Origin: an uncultured Sphingomonas sp. | Lineage (GTDB): Bacteria; Pseudomonadota; Alphaproteobacteria; Sphingomonadales; Sphingomonadaceae | Direction of reading: 5' to 3' | DNA: 64,000 nucleotides | Assembly: GCF_913777625.1 (NCBI RefSeq) | Contig: NZ_CAJYTI010000010.1 | Location: 403,351-467,350 of the forward strand | Part shown: positions 1 through 8,888 of the stretch, piece after piece | Numbering within the stretch: the stretch's first letter is position 1 | Layout of the letters: every line of letters starts with the position of its first letter | Position numbers and translations under genes: made by a program | Notes under the pieces: generated by a model | The model's database searches: none | What the model saw: only the letters and a program-made list of their open reading frames with translations | What the model was told of the DNA's origin: nothing

Positions 1-20
1 CGGGATGGCGAACCATCCCG
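1..20 (-). terminator. possible terminator hairpin after flagellin
   Basis: A perfect 8-base inverted repeat (1-8 with 13-20, loop CGAA) lies about 40 bases beyond the flagellin stop codon on the minus strand. A U-tract, if any, would fall outside the window, so this remains a likely but unproven terminator. Confidence 0.5.
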
Positions 21-59
21 GCCCATGCCGTCGGCCCCCAGGGGAAGGGCCTCGGGCGA

Positions 60-914
60 TCAGCGGAACAGCGAGGTGATGGTCTGCGGCGCCTGGTTGG
101 CGATCGACAGAGCCTGCACGCCCAGCTGCTGCTTGGTCTGCAGTGCCTGCAGCTTCGCCGATTCCTTCGCCAGATCGGCATCGACCAGGTTGCCGATACC
201 GGCTTCGATCGTGTCCGAAAGCTTGCTGGTGAAGGTCGACTGCGCGTCGATGTTGCGCGATGCCGCGCCCAGCTTGCCGAGCACCGAGGTGAGGTTCGAC
301 TGGGTCGTGGTGATCGTGTCGATCATCGCCTGGGCCGAGGCCTGGGTGCTGATCGTCGCGGTCGACGAGATGGTGATGTTCGATCCGCCCAGATCGAGGC
401 CCTGGTTCGCCACGGTGAGCGAATCCGGGTTCCACTGCGAGGTCGCGGTGTTCGAGTCCTGCAGCGACTGCAGGGCCGTCACGGTACCGCCGCCGGTCTT
501 CAACAGGTTGGTCCCGTTGAAGTCCGCCGAGTTGACGATCGTGGTGATCTGATCGCGCAGCGCGGTGAAGTCGTTGTTCAGCTGGGTGCGGCTGTCGGCC
601 GTCTGGCCGGCATCCGCTGCCTGATACGCCTTCGCCTTCATCTGGTTGACAATGTCGGAGATCTGCTCGGCACCGGCAACGGCGACGTCGGTCACGCTCT
701 TGGCGCGGCTGAGCGACGACGAGACCGACTTCAGGCCGCCCAGATCGCTGCGGAGGCCCTGGGCGATCGTGTAGGTTGCCGAGTCATCCTTGGTCGAGGA
801 AACCGCCAGGCCGGTGTTGATCCGGTTCTGGGTGGTCGCCAGGTCCTTCTGCGTCTGGTTGAGGCTCTGGAGAGCCGCCATTGCGCCGACATTGGTGTTA
901 ACGGAGAACGACAT
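60..914 (-). CDS. flagellin
   Basis: Structural subunit of the flagellar filament, exported by the flagellar type III system. The 284-residue product has the conserved flagellin D0/D1 termini: it opens with MSFSVNTNVGAMAALQSLNQ and ends with a region carrying QALSIANQAPQTITSLFR, separated by a short variable centre, so it is a short alphaproteobacterial-type flagellin. The ATG at 914 is preceded by AAGGAA on the minus strand and matches the family start; the reading frame stays open upstream to 992 but that extension is not flagellin-like. It stands alone here with no other flagellar genes, although a chemotaxis cluster lies 25 kb away. Confidence 0.95.
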   Translation of the reverse strand: MSFSVNTNVGAMAALQSLNQTQKDLATTQNRINTGLAVSSTKDDSATYTIAQGLRSDLGGLKSVSSSLSRAKSVTDVAVAGAEQISDIVNQMKAKAYQAADAGQTADSRTQLNNDFTALRDQITTIVNSADFNGTNLLKTGGGTVTALQSLQDSNTATSQWNPDSLTVANQGLDLGGSNITISSTATISTQASAQAMIDTITTTQSNLTSVLGKLGAASRNIDAQSTFTSKLSDTIEAGIGNLVDADLAKESAKLQALQTKQQLGVQALSIANQAPQTITSLFR

Positions 915-1484
915 GTTGCTTTCCTTCTTGGATGGTTGTCGCTTCTGCGACCAAGACCGGACCCACCGGTCATCGGCGAGATACTGCTGCATCTCGCAGG
1001 TCCATTCTGGGAAGGAACTTGGGTGGAAAAAATTATTTCTTTAAATTTCAATGGTTACATTTGGATACTTCGTGAAACCAGGATATTCGGGATGGTTATC
1101 GATCGTTAACCATGAATCTGTTGCAAGCGTTGCTGCTGCGTTTCGATGGGCCGGGCTGAGCGGTGGTGGCGGAGCGCTGAGAGTGCGCGCATGCGAGCGG
1201 GGCGCCGGCGTGGCGGCGCATTAGGGGCGGGACCTGAAGCCCGCCACGCACTCGACGTGCTGATCGCAAGCGCGGTCCCAGCCACTTCGCGCCGGCCTCG
1301 TCGCGGCCGGCGAAGGCGCTGTTCCCGGTGATGGCGGCTGCGGCGGGGATGGAGGGGCATGTGCGGGTGTAGAGTCGGATTGCTCCAAAACGGTGAAGTA
1401 ATCCGCCCAAGATCGTTACGCCATCTCGACAATGTTCTCATTTTGTTCTATGGGTTCCTTCGTGGCGGATGCGGGGGAGTGCGT
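915..1484. other. intergenic region between flagellin and toxin gene
   Basis: No supported gene. Positions about 1021-1110 are strikingly AT-rich compared with the rest of the window and probably hold the flagellin promoter on the minus strand, but I find no correctly spaced sigma-54 or clear sigma-28 element. The open frames here are GC-rich shadows without recognisable protein character. Confidence 0.5.
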
Positions 1485-2465
1485 ATGCAGACAGCAACCG
1501 AGCAGCGGCGAGCTTTTGCGATTTGGTTGCGGACCGGGCGATGGGTTCGCATTGGGGGCGAAGGTGCCATCGAATTTAAATTCAACCCTTGGCATGATCC
1601 GTCTAATGGACGGTTCACCTTTGCGGGGACTGGCAGTGCTTCGAAGGCCGGCTCCGGTTTACGCGGGCAACGGAAGCGAAAGCGTGTTCCGCCCTATGGG
1701 GACGATCCGAAGCTCAAGCCAATCACGTCGCTTGAAGAGGCAGACGCGTGGAGAGCGAGCGAATTGGCCAAGCATCCGGGGGATCCGGATTGGCGAGAAG
1801 CGATAGAGGTTAGATACCGCCACTACCGCAATCAGTTCAGTCTTCCTCCGTCCTCTCCGCCGCCATCGCCATTAATTTCGCCTCAGCAGGAGGGTTTTGT
1901 TGGCGGTGGAGGGCAGGGCGGCGGCGGAGGCGCCAGCGGGAGTTGGGAGACGCCATCTGGCGACAACCGTTCCGCAGACGCTCATGAAACTCGGTCCGGT
2001 ATGGCCCTGGCCAGCCGAGCCGAAGAGCGAACTTGGCGGCATGTGTCTCGCAACGGCTATGACTATCAGATCGACGAACGAGATCGAACCCGACGCGTGT
2101 CCGGCGTCTTAGTTCTTGCACCGTCTCAACCCCGGTCCAGAAGTCTTCAGCGCGGTGCCGGTGGTGCTGATCGATTGCCGACAGACGATGGTGGGCATTA
2201 CATAGCATCGCGCTTCAACGGGCCGACTGAGGCATTCAATTATTTCGCGCAGGATGCCAGCGTCAATCGAGGCAAGTACAGGGCCCTTGAGGATCAGTGG
2301 GCAAGGGCTAAGCGGGTGGGAAGTGCCGTAACTGTGAAGATCGTGCCGCATTTTCGTGGTACATCACAGCGGCCCATGACCATTGACGTCGTTTTCAACA
2401 TCAACGGACGTGAAAACAGCGTGAAGCTACCGAATGAGCGGGGAGTAGGGCGGCATGGCGACTGA
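1485..2465 (+). CDS. putative nuclease toxin, DNA/RNA non-specific endonuclease family
   Basis: 326-residue protein that looks like an effector or polymorphic toxin. The N-terminal part carries FKFNPWHDPSNGRFTFAG (about residues 30-50), a motif seen in phage-associated and toxin proteins; a glycine-rich linker follows. The C-terminal 100 residues resemble the Endonuclea_NS_2 domain, with DDGGHYIASRFNGP (candidate catalytic His238) and SVNRGKYRALED (candidate metal-binding Asn261). Start: the frame is open from 1359, but ATG 1485 has GGGGAG six bases upstream. The stop overlaps the next gene by 11 bases. Base composition is lower in GC than the flanking genes, which suggests transfer. The target nucleic acid and the secretion route are not visible. 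Confidence 0.75.
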   Translation: MQTATEQRRAFAIWLRTGRWVRIGGEGAIEFKFNPWHDPSNGRFTFAGTGSASKAGSGLRGQRKRKRVPPYGDDPKLKPITSLEEADAWRASELAKHPGDPDWREAIEVRYRHYRNQFSLPPSSPPPSPLISPQQEGFVGGGGQGGGGGASGSWETPSGDNRSADAHETRSGMALASRAEERTWRHVSRNGYDYQIDERDRTRRVSGVLVLAPSQPRSRSLQRGAGGADRLPTDDGGHYIASRFNGPTEAFNYFAQDASVNRGKYRALEDQWARAKRVGSAVTVKIVPHFRGTSQRPMTIDVVFNINGRENSVKLPNERGVGRHGD

Positions 2466-2868
2466 GGAGACGGAACGTCTGCTGGGGGAGATTGGACAGA
2501 TGCTGGCGGCCGACTCGCTTTATCCGATCGAAAACAGCTTGCTCTATGCGGAAGTCGATCCGGAGATGATTTCGCCCTCGATCTACAAGGATGGTGGCGA
2601 TTACATCATGTATCGGCGGCCGGATCTCGATCGTTGGAGCGAGGTCCTGCTGGAGCTTTGGCACGCGCAAGAGGGAACAGCGCGATGGTCGGAGATCCAG
2701 TATTTCATCCGTAACGGGCGGTTTGAGGTAACCTACACCTATCCCGATGATCCCAGCCGAAGTGACGACATGATGGAGCGACGCGAACAGGCGTTGCGTC
2801 GCTATTATGGCGACAAGCCCGTCCGCTATCCACCCTGGGAGGAGGATGCGCCGTCCTACACGCTCTGA
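2455..2868 (+). CDS. putative immunity protein (YezG/DUF600-like)
   Basis: 137-residue acidic protein translated from an ATG inside the 3' end of the toxin gene, with GGGAG about 10 bases upstream. The C-terminal half has a pattern like the YezG immunity family: WSEIQYFIRNGRFEVTYTY, then a charged segment ending RREQALRRYYGD. In Bacillus, YezG-type proteins neutralise nuclease toxins of the YeeF type, so the pairing here fits toxin then cognate inhibitor. Family assignment rests on pattern recognition only; immunity function is inferred mainly from position and overlap. Confidence 0.65.
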   Translation: MATEETERLLGEIGQMLAADSLYPIENSLLYAEVDPEMISPSIYKDGGDYIMYRRPDLDRWSEVLLELWHAQEGTARWSEIQYFIRNGRFEVTYTYPDDPSRSDDMMERREQALRRYYGDKPVRYPPWEEDAPSYTL

Positions 2869-2897
2869 GCTTAGAGAGTTGGTGCGCGTGCTTCCGA

Positions 2898-3031
2898 TCT
2901 TCCCCTGCGAGGGGAGGTGGCGTGCGAAGCGCGACGGAGGGGTGTATACGCTGGTGCGGCATGCGCATGCCTTGACCGGGGCACCCCTCCGTCAGGCCTT
3001 CGGCCTGCCACCTCCCCTTGCAGGGGAGGAT
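2898..3031. repeat. long palindromic repeat (family A)
   Basis: An imperfect inverted repeat: the left arm (about 2899-2943) reads CCCCTGCGAGGGGAGGTGGC and then GACGGAGGGGT; the right arm (about 2982-3031) is its near complement and ends CCCTTGCAGGGGAGGAT. A second copy of the same design lies at 47024-47161. It separates the toxin/immunity pair from argS and may act as a bidirectional terminator or an extragenic palindrome. Confidence 0.75.
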
Positions 3032-3107
3032 CGCTGCACCCAATAGGGATGACGGCGCCGCGCCACTGCGCTACAGCCGCCGCTCCCATTCCCCATTGGA
3101 TTGCTCA

Positions 3108-4832
3108 ATGACGCTCTATGCTCGTTTCGCCGCGCATCTGAATCTGGCCCTGGATGCGCTCGTCCTCGCCGGCGATCTGCCTGCGGGGCTGGAGCGACGC
3201 GCGATCACGGTCGAGCCGCCGCGCGATCCGAGCCATGGCGATCTCGCCACCAATGCCGCGATGGTGCTCGCCAAGCCCGCCGGCACCAATCCGCGCGCGC
3301 TCGCCGAGAAGCTGGTCGCCGAGCTGGAGAAGCTGGACGAAGTCGCGGCCGTGTCGGTCGCCGGCCCCGGCTTCATCAACCTGACGCTGACCGAGGACAG
3401 CTGGCGCGGCGAAGTCGCCGCGATCCTGGAGGCCGGGGCGGATTATGGCCGCTCGTCGCTGGGCGCGGGGACGACCGTCAACGTCGAGTACGTCTCGGCC
3501 AACCCGACGGGCCCGATGCACATGGGCCATTGCCGCGGCGCGGTGGTGGGCGACGCGCTGGCGAGCCTGCTCGAATATGTCGGCCACAAAGTCATCCGCG
3601 AATATTATGTCAACGATGCCGGCGGCCAGGTCGACGTGCTCGCCCGCTCGGCGCACCTGCGCTACCGCGAGGCGCTGGGCGAGACCATCGAGATCCCCGA
3701 GGGGCTCTATCCGGGCGACTATCTGAAGCCGGTCGGGCAGCAGCTCGCTGCCGACTATGGCGACAAGTACGTCGACGCGCCCGAGAGCGAATGGCTGGCG
3801 TTGTTCCGCACCATCGCGGTCGCGGCGATGCTCGTCATGATCAAGGACGATCTGGCGCTGCTGGGCATCCATCACGACCTGTTCTCCTCCGAGGCCGAGC
3901 TGCAGGCCGCCGGCAAGCCCGAGCAGGCCGAGGCGTGGCTGCGCGAGCGCGGGCTGGTCTATGACGGCGTGCTCGAGGCCCCCAAGGGCGAAACGCCCGA
4001 GGACTGGGAGCCGGTGGAACTGCCGCTGTTCCGCTCGACCCAGTTCGGGGATGACCAGGATCGCCCGATCAAGAAGTCGAACGGCCAGTGGACCTATTTC
4101 GGCGCCGATCTCGCCTATCACTTCCAGAAGGCGCAGTCGGCCGACCAGCTGATCGACATCTGGGGCGCCGACCATGCCGGCACGGTGAAGCGGATCGTGG
4201 CAGCCGTCCAGGCGCTGACCGGCGGCAAGACGCGGTTCGACGTCAAGCTCGTCCAGATGGTCCGCCTGCTGCGCGCCGGCGAGCCGGTGAAGATGTCCAA
4301 GCGCGCGGGCAATTTCGTGACGCTGGCGGACGTGGTGCGCGAAGTGGGCAAGGACGTGGTGCGCTTCACCATGCTCACCCGCAAGGCCGATGCCCAGATG
4401 GACTTCGACTTCGCCAAGGTGCTCGAGACGTCCAAGGAAAACCCGGTCTTCTACGTGCAATATGCCCATGCCCGGGTGGCGTCGGTGCATCGCCGTGCGG
4501 CCGAGGCGGGGATCAGCCTGGACGAGGACGCCGACCTGTCGCTGCTCGACGCGCGCGAGCTGGCCGTTGCCAAGCTCGCCGCGCAGTTCCCGCGCGTGGT
4601 GGAAGCGGCGGCCAGCGCCCGTGAGCCGCACCGGATCGCCTTCTATCTCTATGATCTAGCAGCGGAATTCCATGCGCTCTACAATATGGGCAACGACTCT
4701 GCCGATCGACGTTTCCTGATGGTCGAGCAGCCGGCGCTGACCCGCGCGCGACTGTTCCTCGGCCGCTCGATCCAGCAGGTCATCCGCAACGGCCTCGCGC
4801 TGATGGGCGTGGAGGCGGTCGAGGAGATGTGA
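3108..4832 (+). CDS. argS: arginyl-tRNA synthetase
   Basis: Class I aminoacyl-tRNA synthetase that charges tRNA-Arg. The 574-residue length is normal. It has the N-terminal Arg-tRNA synthetase add-on domain, the HIGH signature as HMGH (residues 138-141, in NPTGPMHMGHCRG), KMSK at 395-398 and a C-terminal DALR-type anticodon-binding domain. The ATG at 3108 begins MTLYARFAAHL; the open frame upstream runs through the palindromic repeat and is not coding. It overlaps the next gene's GTG start by four bases, so the two are translationally coupled. Confidence 0.97.
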   Translation: MTLYARFAAHLNLALDALVLAGDLPAGLERRAITVEPPRDPSHGDLATNAAMVLAKPAGTNPRALAEKLVAELEKLDEVAAVSVAGPGFINLTLTEDSWRGEVAAILEAGADYGRSSLGAGTTVNVEYVSANPTGPMHMGHCRGAVVGDALASLLEYVGHKVIREYYVNDAGGQVDVLARSAHLRYREALGETIEIPEGLYPGDYLKPVGQQLAADYGDKYVDAPESEWLALFRTIAVAAMLVMIKDDLALLGIHHDLFSSEAELQAAGKPEQAEAWLRERGLVYDGVLEAPKGETPEDWEPVELPLFRSTQFGDDQDRPIKKSNGQWTYFGADLAYHFQKAQSADQLIDIWGADHAGTVKRIVAAVQALTGGKTRFDVKLVQMVRLLRAGEPVKMSKRAGNFVTLADVVREVGKDVVRFTMLTRKADAQMDFDFAKVLETSKENPVFYVQYAHARVASVHRRAAEAGISLDEDADLSLLDARELAVAKLAAQFPRVVEAAASAREPHRIAFYLYDLAAEFHALYNMGNDSADRRFLMVEQPALTRARLFLGRSIQQVIRNGLALMGVEAVEEM

Positions 4833-5548
4833 GCTCGATGGTCGGCCGGTACGACGATAGCGAGCGGCTCCCGTGGCTGGAGACCGTGGAGGCAGTGTAT
4901 GAGGAACCCCGGCAGGGCCGGGTGTTCGTCTATGTCTTCGCCGCACTGCTCGTGCTCGGCGCGGCCGGGGGGCTCTATTACTGGCTGCGCCACCAGGCTG
5001 GGCGCGACGGCAACGGCGCGCTGATCGCGGCACCCGCCGAGCCGTACAAGGTGCGGCCGGACCAGCCCGGCGGCATGCGCGTCGACGGGGAGGGCGATAT
5101 CGTCTTCCGCACCAGCCAGGGCGGGCCGAGCGAGGCCGGCATCAATGTCGGCGCGCTGCCCGAGGCGCCGGTGGAAGGCCAGAAGCCGCAGAAAAGCCCC
5201 GCCAATGCCCCCAAGGCGAGCAGCAGCGCCACGATCGCGCTGCCCGCGCCGACGCTGGTCCGCGCGACGCCGACTCCGAAGCCGGCATTGGCGGGCGGCG
5301 GCGAGGGATCGGGCGCGCTGGTGCAGCTCGGCGCCTTTCCCAGCGAGAGCGCGGCCAATGGCGCCTGGACGCGGATGTCGAAGCGGTTCGCCTATCTGGC
5401 CCCGCTCGGCAAGCTGGTGATCCCCTTCGCCACCGAGGACGGCAAGACCGTCTACCGGCTGCGGGTGAACGCCGGCAGCAATGGTCAGGCGCGCGAGATC
5501 TGCGGCAAGCTGAAGGTCGCCGGCGAGAACTGCTTCATCGCGAACTGA
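4829..5548 (+). CDS. SPOR-domain inner-membrane protein
   Basis: 239-residue protein with a short cytoplasmic N-terminus, one membrane segment (about residues 32-54, FVYVFAALLVLGAAGGLYYW), a Pro/Ala-rich periplasmic linker and a C-terminal SPOR domain starting at GALVQLGAFPSES (about 160-239). SPOR domains bind denuded septal peptidoglycan, so a role in division or cell-wall remodelling is likely. The GTG at 4829 overlaps the argS stop; ATG 4838 is an alternative. The nagZ gene follows 42 bases later, which keeps the murein theme. Confidence 0.9.
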   Translation: MSSMVGRYDDSERLPWLETVEAVYEEPRQGRVFVYVFAALLVLGAAGGLYYWLRHQAGRDGNGALIAAPAEPYKVRPDQPGGMRVDGEGDIVFRTSQGGPSEAGINVGALPEAPVEGQKPQKSPANAPKASSSATIALPAPTLVRATPTPKPALAGGGEGSGALVQLGAFPSESAANGAWTRMSKRFAYLAPLGKLVIPFATEDGKTVYRLRVNAGSNGQAREICGKLKVAGENCFIAN

Positions 5549-5590
5549 GGGGGGTTGCGGGCGGAGACGGATCGGCTAGGCCGCTTCCCC

Positions 5591-6595
5591 ATGAAGCCCG
5601 TGATCTTCGGCCTGTCCGGCCTGACGCTGACCGACGACGAACGCGCCTTTTTCCGCGAGGCGGATCCGCTCGGCTACATCCTGTTCAAGCGCAACTGCGT
5701 CGATCCCGCCCAGATGCGGGCGCTGACGGATGACCTGCGCGACCTGAGCGGCCGGGCCAACCTGCCGATCCTGATCGACCAGGAAGGCGGCCGCGTCGCG
5801 CGGATGCAGCCGCCGGTGTGGCCGGCCTTCCCGGCGGGTGCGGCGTTCGACGCGCTGTACGAGCGCGCGCCGATCTCGGCGATCGAGGCGGCGCGGGCGA
5901 ACGGCCAGGCGCTTGCCGCGATCCTGCGGGAGGCGGGGGTGACGGTGGACTGTGCGCCGCTGCTCGACGTGGCCGTAGAGGGCGGCACGCCCGCGATCGG
6001 CGACCGGGCGTTCGGGCGCGAGCCGATGCGGGTGGCGGCGCTGGGGCGCGCGCTGCTCGATGGGCTGGCGCGGGGCGGCGTGGTCGGCATCGTCAAGCAC
6101 ATGCCGGGGCACGGTCGCGCGATGGTCGACAGCCATCTCGAACTGCCGCGGGTGAAGGCGAGCGCAGAGGAACTCGCGGCGGACCTGCTGCCGTTCCAGC
6201 GGCTGGCGGCGGCCCCCATGGGAATGACTGCGCACATCGTGTTCGAGGCCTGGGACGCCGAGCTGCCGGCGACGCTCTCGCCGACCGTGATCCGCGAGAT
6301 CATCCGGGGGAAGATCGGCTTTGACGGGCTGCTGTTCACCGACGATATCGACATGAAGGCGCTGTCCGGCACTGCGGGCGAAAAGGCCGAACGCGCGCTG
6401 GCGGCGGGCTGCGACGTGGTGCTCGATTGCTGGGCGCGGATGCCGGAGATGGTCGAGATCGTGTCGCGGATCCCCGATGCGTTGGCCTCTTGCCTAGAGC
6501 GACTGGCGCGGGCGATGGGCTCGGTCGGCGAAGCGGAGGACGTGCCGCTCGCCGAGCTGCTGGCCAAGCGGGATGCGCTGCTGGGGTTGAGCTAG
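5591..6595 (+). CDS. nagZ: beta-N-acetylhexosaminidase
   Basis: Cytoplasmic glycoside hydrolase family 3 enzyme that removes N-acetylglucosamine from anhydro-muropeptides in cell-wall recycling. The 334-residue single-domain length is typical. Family signatures include LIDQEGGRVARM and KHMPGHGRAMVDSHLELP (usual form KHFPGHG), which supplies the catalytic His/Asp pair, and LLFTDDIDMKAL with the nucleophile region. The ATG at 5591 (MKPVIFGLSG) is preferred over in-frame upstream codons. Confidence 0.95.
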   Translation: MKPVIFGLSGLTLTDDERAFFREADPLGYILFKRNCVDPAQMRALTDDLRDLSGRANLPILIDQEGGRVARMQPPVWPAFPAGAAFDALYERAPISAIEAARANGQALAAILREAGVTVDCAPLLDVAVEGGTPAIGDRAFGREPMRVAALGRALLDGLARGGVVGIVKHMPGHGRAMVDSHLELPRVKASAEELAADLLPFQRLAAAPMGMTAHIVFEAWDAELPATLSPTVIREIIRGKIGFDGLLFTDDIDMKALSGTAGEKAERALAAGCDVVLDCWARMPEMVEIVSRIPDALASCLERLARAMGSVGEAEDVPLAELLAKRDALLGLS

Positions 6596-6600
6596 GCCTT

Positions 6601-6626
6601 AGCCCCTACCCTTCAGGGGGGGGGCT
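6601..6626. repeat. short GC-rich hairpin between nagZ and scpA
   Basis: AGCCCC and GGGGCT arms enclose a run of nine G with a small loop, right after the nagZ stop. It resembles the degenerate end of the palindromic repeats elsewhere in the window and may reduce readthrough into scpA. Confidence 0.45.
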
Positions 6627-6674
6627 TAGTAGTGTGGATTTGCTTGGTGGGTCTCCCCCTCCTATGACCACCCG

Positions 6675-7409
6675 GTGGACGGGGGCGACGATATTCTGAA
6701 GATCGAGGTCGAGGGCTGGGAAGGCCCGCTCGACCTGCTGCTGGCGCTCGCCCGCACCCAGAAGGTGGACCTGCGCCAAATCTCGATCCTCGAGCTGGTC
6801 GAGCAGTATCTCGCCTATGTCCATGCCGCGCGCGAACTGCGGCTGGAGCTGGCGGCCGACTATCTCGTGATGGCGGCGTGGCTCGCCTATCTCAAATCCG
6901 CGCTGCTGCTGCCGCGCAACCCCGCCGAGAGCCCGAGCCCCGAGGAACTGGCGCTCCGCCTCCAGCTCCGCCTCGAACGGCTGAGCGCGATGCGCGAGGC
7001 GGGCGCGCGACTGGTCGCACGCGACCGGATGGGGCGCGACGTCTTCCCGCGCGGCGCGCCCGAGGGGCTGCGCGTTCAGCGCCAGGCCAAGTGGGAAGTC
7101 GAGATCTTCGACCTCATCGCCGCCTATGGCCGCATCAGCGCGCGCACCCGGCCGGTGATGCACGTCGTCGCCCACCGCGACGTGATGACGCTGGAGGCAG
7201 CGCTGGAGCGGCTCTCCGCCCAGCTCGGCACGCGCATCGACTGGTCGGTGATCGAGAGCTTCCTGCCCGAGGGCGCCAGCGACTTGTATCGCCGCTCGGC
7301 GCTCGCCTCGTCCTTCGTCGCGGCGCTGGAGCTGGCGCGGCAGGGACGGCTGGAGATCCGCCAGGACGCGCCGTTCGCGCCGCTCTATCTCAAGGCGATC
7401 CCGCAATGA
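6675..7409 (+). CDS. scpA: segregation and condensation protein A
   Basis: Kleisin subunit of the SMC-ScpAB condensin that organises and segregates the chromosome. The 244-residue product starts VDGGDDILKIEVEGWEGPLD (GTG start) and contains the family hallmark GPLDLLLALARTQKVDL near the N-terminus plus a C-terminal winged-helix segment. The nearby ATG at 6664 is in another frame, so GTG 6675 is used. It overlaps scpB by ATGA. Confidence 0.95.
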   Translation: MDGGDDILKIEVEGWEGPLDLLLALARTQKVDLRQISILELVEQYLAYVHAARELRLELAADYLVMAAWLAYLKSALLLPRNPAESPSPEELALRLQLRLERLSAMREAGARLVARDRMGRDVFPRGAPEGLRVQRQAKWEVEIFDLIAAYGRISARTRPVMHVVAHRDVMTLEAALERLSAQLGTRIDWSVIESFLPEGASDLYRRSALASSFVAALELARQGRLEIRQDAPFAPLYLKAIPQ

Positions 7410-8005
7410 TCGACGCCGGCGATCCGGTGCGGGCGGTGGAGGCGGTGCTGTTCGCGTCCGAAGTGCCGCTGGGGGTGGACGAGATCCGCGCCTATGTCGG
7501 GCCCGAGGTCGATGTGCGCGCAGCCCTGGCAGCCCTTGCCGACTTCTATGCCGGGCGCGGCATCGAGCTGGTCCGCCGCGGCGACCGCTGGCACTTCCAG
7601 ACCGCCGCCGATCTCGCCCATCTGCTCCGCCGCGACCGCGAGGACAGCCGCAAGCTCAGCCGTGCCGGCATCGAGACGCTGGCGATCATCGCCTATCACG
7701 AGCCCGTCACCCGTGCCGAGATCGAGGCGATCCGCGGCGTGCAGATCTCCAAGGGCACGATCGACGTGCTGATGGAGGCCGGCTGGGTCCGCCCCGCGGG
7801 CCGGCGCGAGGTGCCGGGGCGGCCGCTGATGTATGCGACCACGCCCGGCTTCCTCAGCCATTTCGGACTCGCCACCCGACGCGACCTGCCGGGCATCGAG
7901 GATCTCAAGGTGGCGGGGCTGCTCGATCCCGTCGATCTTGCGCTGGAACAGCTCGATGCGGCCGAGGCGGCGGCGGAAAGCGAAACCGTGGCGGACGACG
8001 AATAG
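7406..8005 (+). CDS. scpB: segregation and condensation protein B
   Basis: Partner of ScpA in the SMC condensin complex. 199 residues with two winged-helix domains, including the conserved ETLAIIAYHEPVTRAEIEAI and RGVQISKGTIDVLMEAGWV. The ATG at 7406 overlaps the scpA stop as ATGA, giving coupled translation. Although this frame stays open upstream within scpA, that part is a shadow. Confidence 0.96.
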   Translation: MIDAGDPVRAVEAVLFASEVPLGVDEIRAYVGPEVDVRAALAALADFYAGRGIELVRRGDRWHFQTAADLAHLLRRDREDSRKLSRAGIETLAIIAYHEPVTRAEIEAIRGVQISKGTIDVLMEAGWVRPAGRREVPGRPLMYATTPGFLSHFGLATRRDLPGIEDLKVAGLLDPVDLALEQLDAAEAAAESETVADDE

Positions 8006-8111
8006 GCGGATCCTGCCGGATTCGGCCGGTACAACCGTGGTACCGGGTGATCAGCCGTTGCCGTGGGGAGCCGCGGGCCTTAGATAGGCCTAGATATCAA
8101 GGAGAATTCTC

Positions 8112-8348
8112 ATGGGTAGCTTCAGCCTGATGCACTGGCTGGTCGTCGGCATCATCGCCATCCTGCTGCTGGGCGGCGGCCGTTTCTCCAACATGATGGG
8201 CGACGTCGCCAAGGGCATCAAGAGCTTCAAGAAGGGCATGGCCGAGGACGACACCACGCCGACGCCGCCGACCCGCATCGAGGGCAAGGCAGCGCCCGAA
8301 CCCGGCTACACCCCGGAAGCAGAACGCGCCCGCGAGGAGCGTCACTGA
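8112..8348 (+). CDS. tatA: twin-arginine translocase subunit TatA
   Basis: 78-residue Tat component that oligomerises to form the protein-conducting assembly for folded proteins. It has an N-terminal membrane helix (about residues 7-22) followed by the amphipathic helix and the family signature FSNMMGDVAKGIKSFKKGM. A strong AAGGAG precedes the ATG. It heads tatA-tatB-tatC. Confidence 0.97.
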   Translation: MGSFSLMHWLVVGIIAILLLGGGRFSNMMGDVAKGIKSFKKGMAEDDTTPTPPTRIEGKAAPEPGYTPEAERAREERH

Positions 8349-8444
8349 GCCGAACCGCGGCGCCCTGCTGACGGGGCGCCCGCAGATTGATCGCAAGGTG
8401 CCGGGCGTTCCGGCACGTGCCATGCGAGTGGATACGCCGAAAGA

Positions 8445-8888
8445 ATGTTCGATATCGCGCCCAGCGAGTTCCTGCTCGTGGCCATCGTAGCCTTGGTGTT
8501 CATCGGCCCGAAGGACCTGCCGCGGGCGATGCATTTCGTCGGCAAATGGGTGGGCAAGGCGCGCGGCGTCGCCCGCCAGTTCCGCTCCGGACTCGACTCG
8601 ATGGTGCGCGAGGCCGAACTCGCCGAGCTGGAAAAGCAGTGGGCGGCGGAAAATGAGCGGATCATGCGGCAATATCCGCCGCAGCCGCTGGCCGCACCCG
8701 ATGTGCATGCGACCCCGGCCGCGATCGAACACCAGCCGCACGATCCCGCGCTCCATGGCGACGACGCTCCGGTCATGACTCCGAAGCCGGACATTCGTCC
8801 GGAACCTGACCCCGTCGACGTCGCCGCGCCCAAGCCCATGACGACCGACGCCAAGCCCGTGCCTCCTGCCAGCGAAGTGCAGCCGTGA
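8445..8888 (+). CDS. tatB: twin-arginine translocase subunit TatB
   Basis: 147-residue substrate-receptor subunit working with TatC. N-terminal membrane helix (FDIAPSEFLLVAIVALVFIG), then the conserved GPKDLPRAMHFVGKWVGKAR and a charged coiled-coil, ending in a Pro-rich tail. A 7-base-pair hairpin (8359-8365 with 8374-8380) sits in the 96-base gap after tatA and could tune the tatA:tatB ratio. The stop overlaps the tatC start. Confidence 0.95.
   Translation: MFDIAPSEFLLVAIVALVFIGPKDLPRAMHFVGKWVGKARGVARQFRSGLDSMVREAELAELEKQWAAENERIMRQYPPQPLAAPDVHATPAAIEHQPHDPALHGDDAPVMTPKPDIRPEPDPVDVAAPKPMTTDAKPVPPASEVQP

Noticed and set aside
989..1004. Sigma-54-like GG...GC on the minus strand before flagellin
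   Set aside because: The spacing between GG and GC is 11 bases, not 10.
1096..1441. Overlapping minus-strand frames between flagellin and the toxin gene
   Set aside because: Arg/Ala/Pro-rich products with no ribosome-binding site or family resemblance.
1485..2868. Prophage remnant
   Set aside because: No integrase, capsid or tail genes and no attachment repeats nearby; toxin/immunity explains the two genes.
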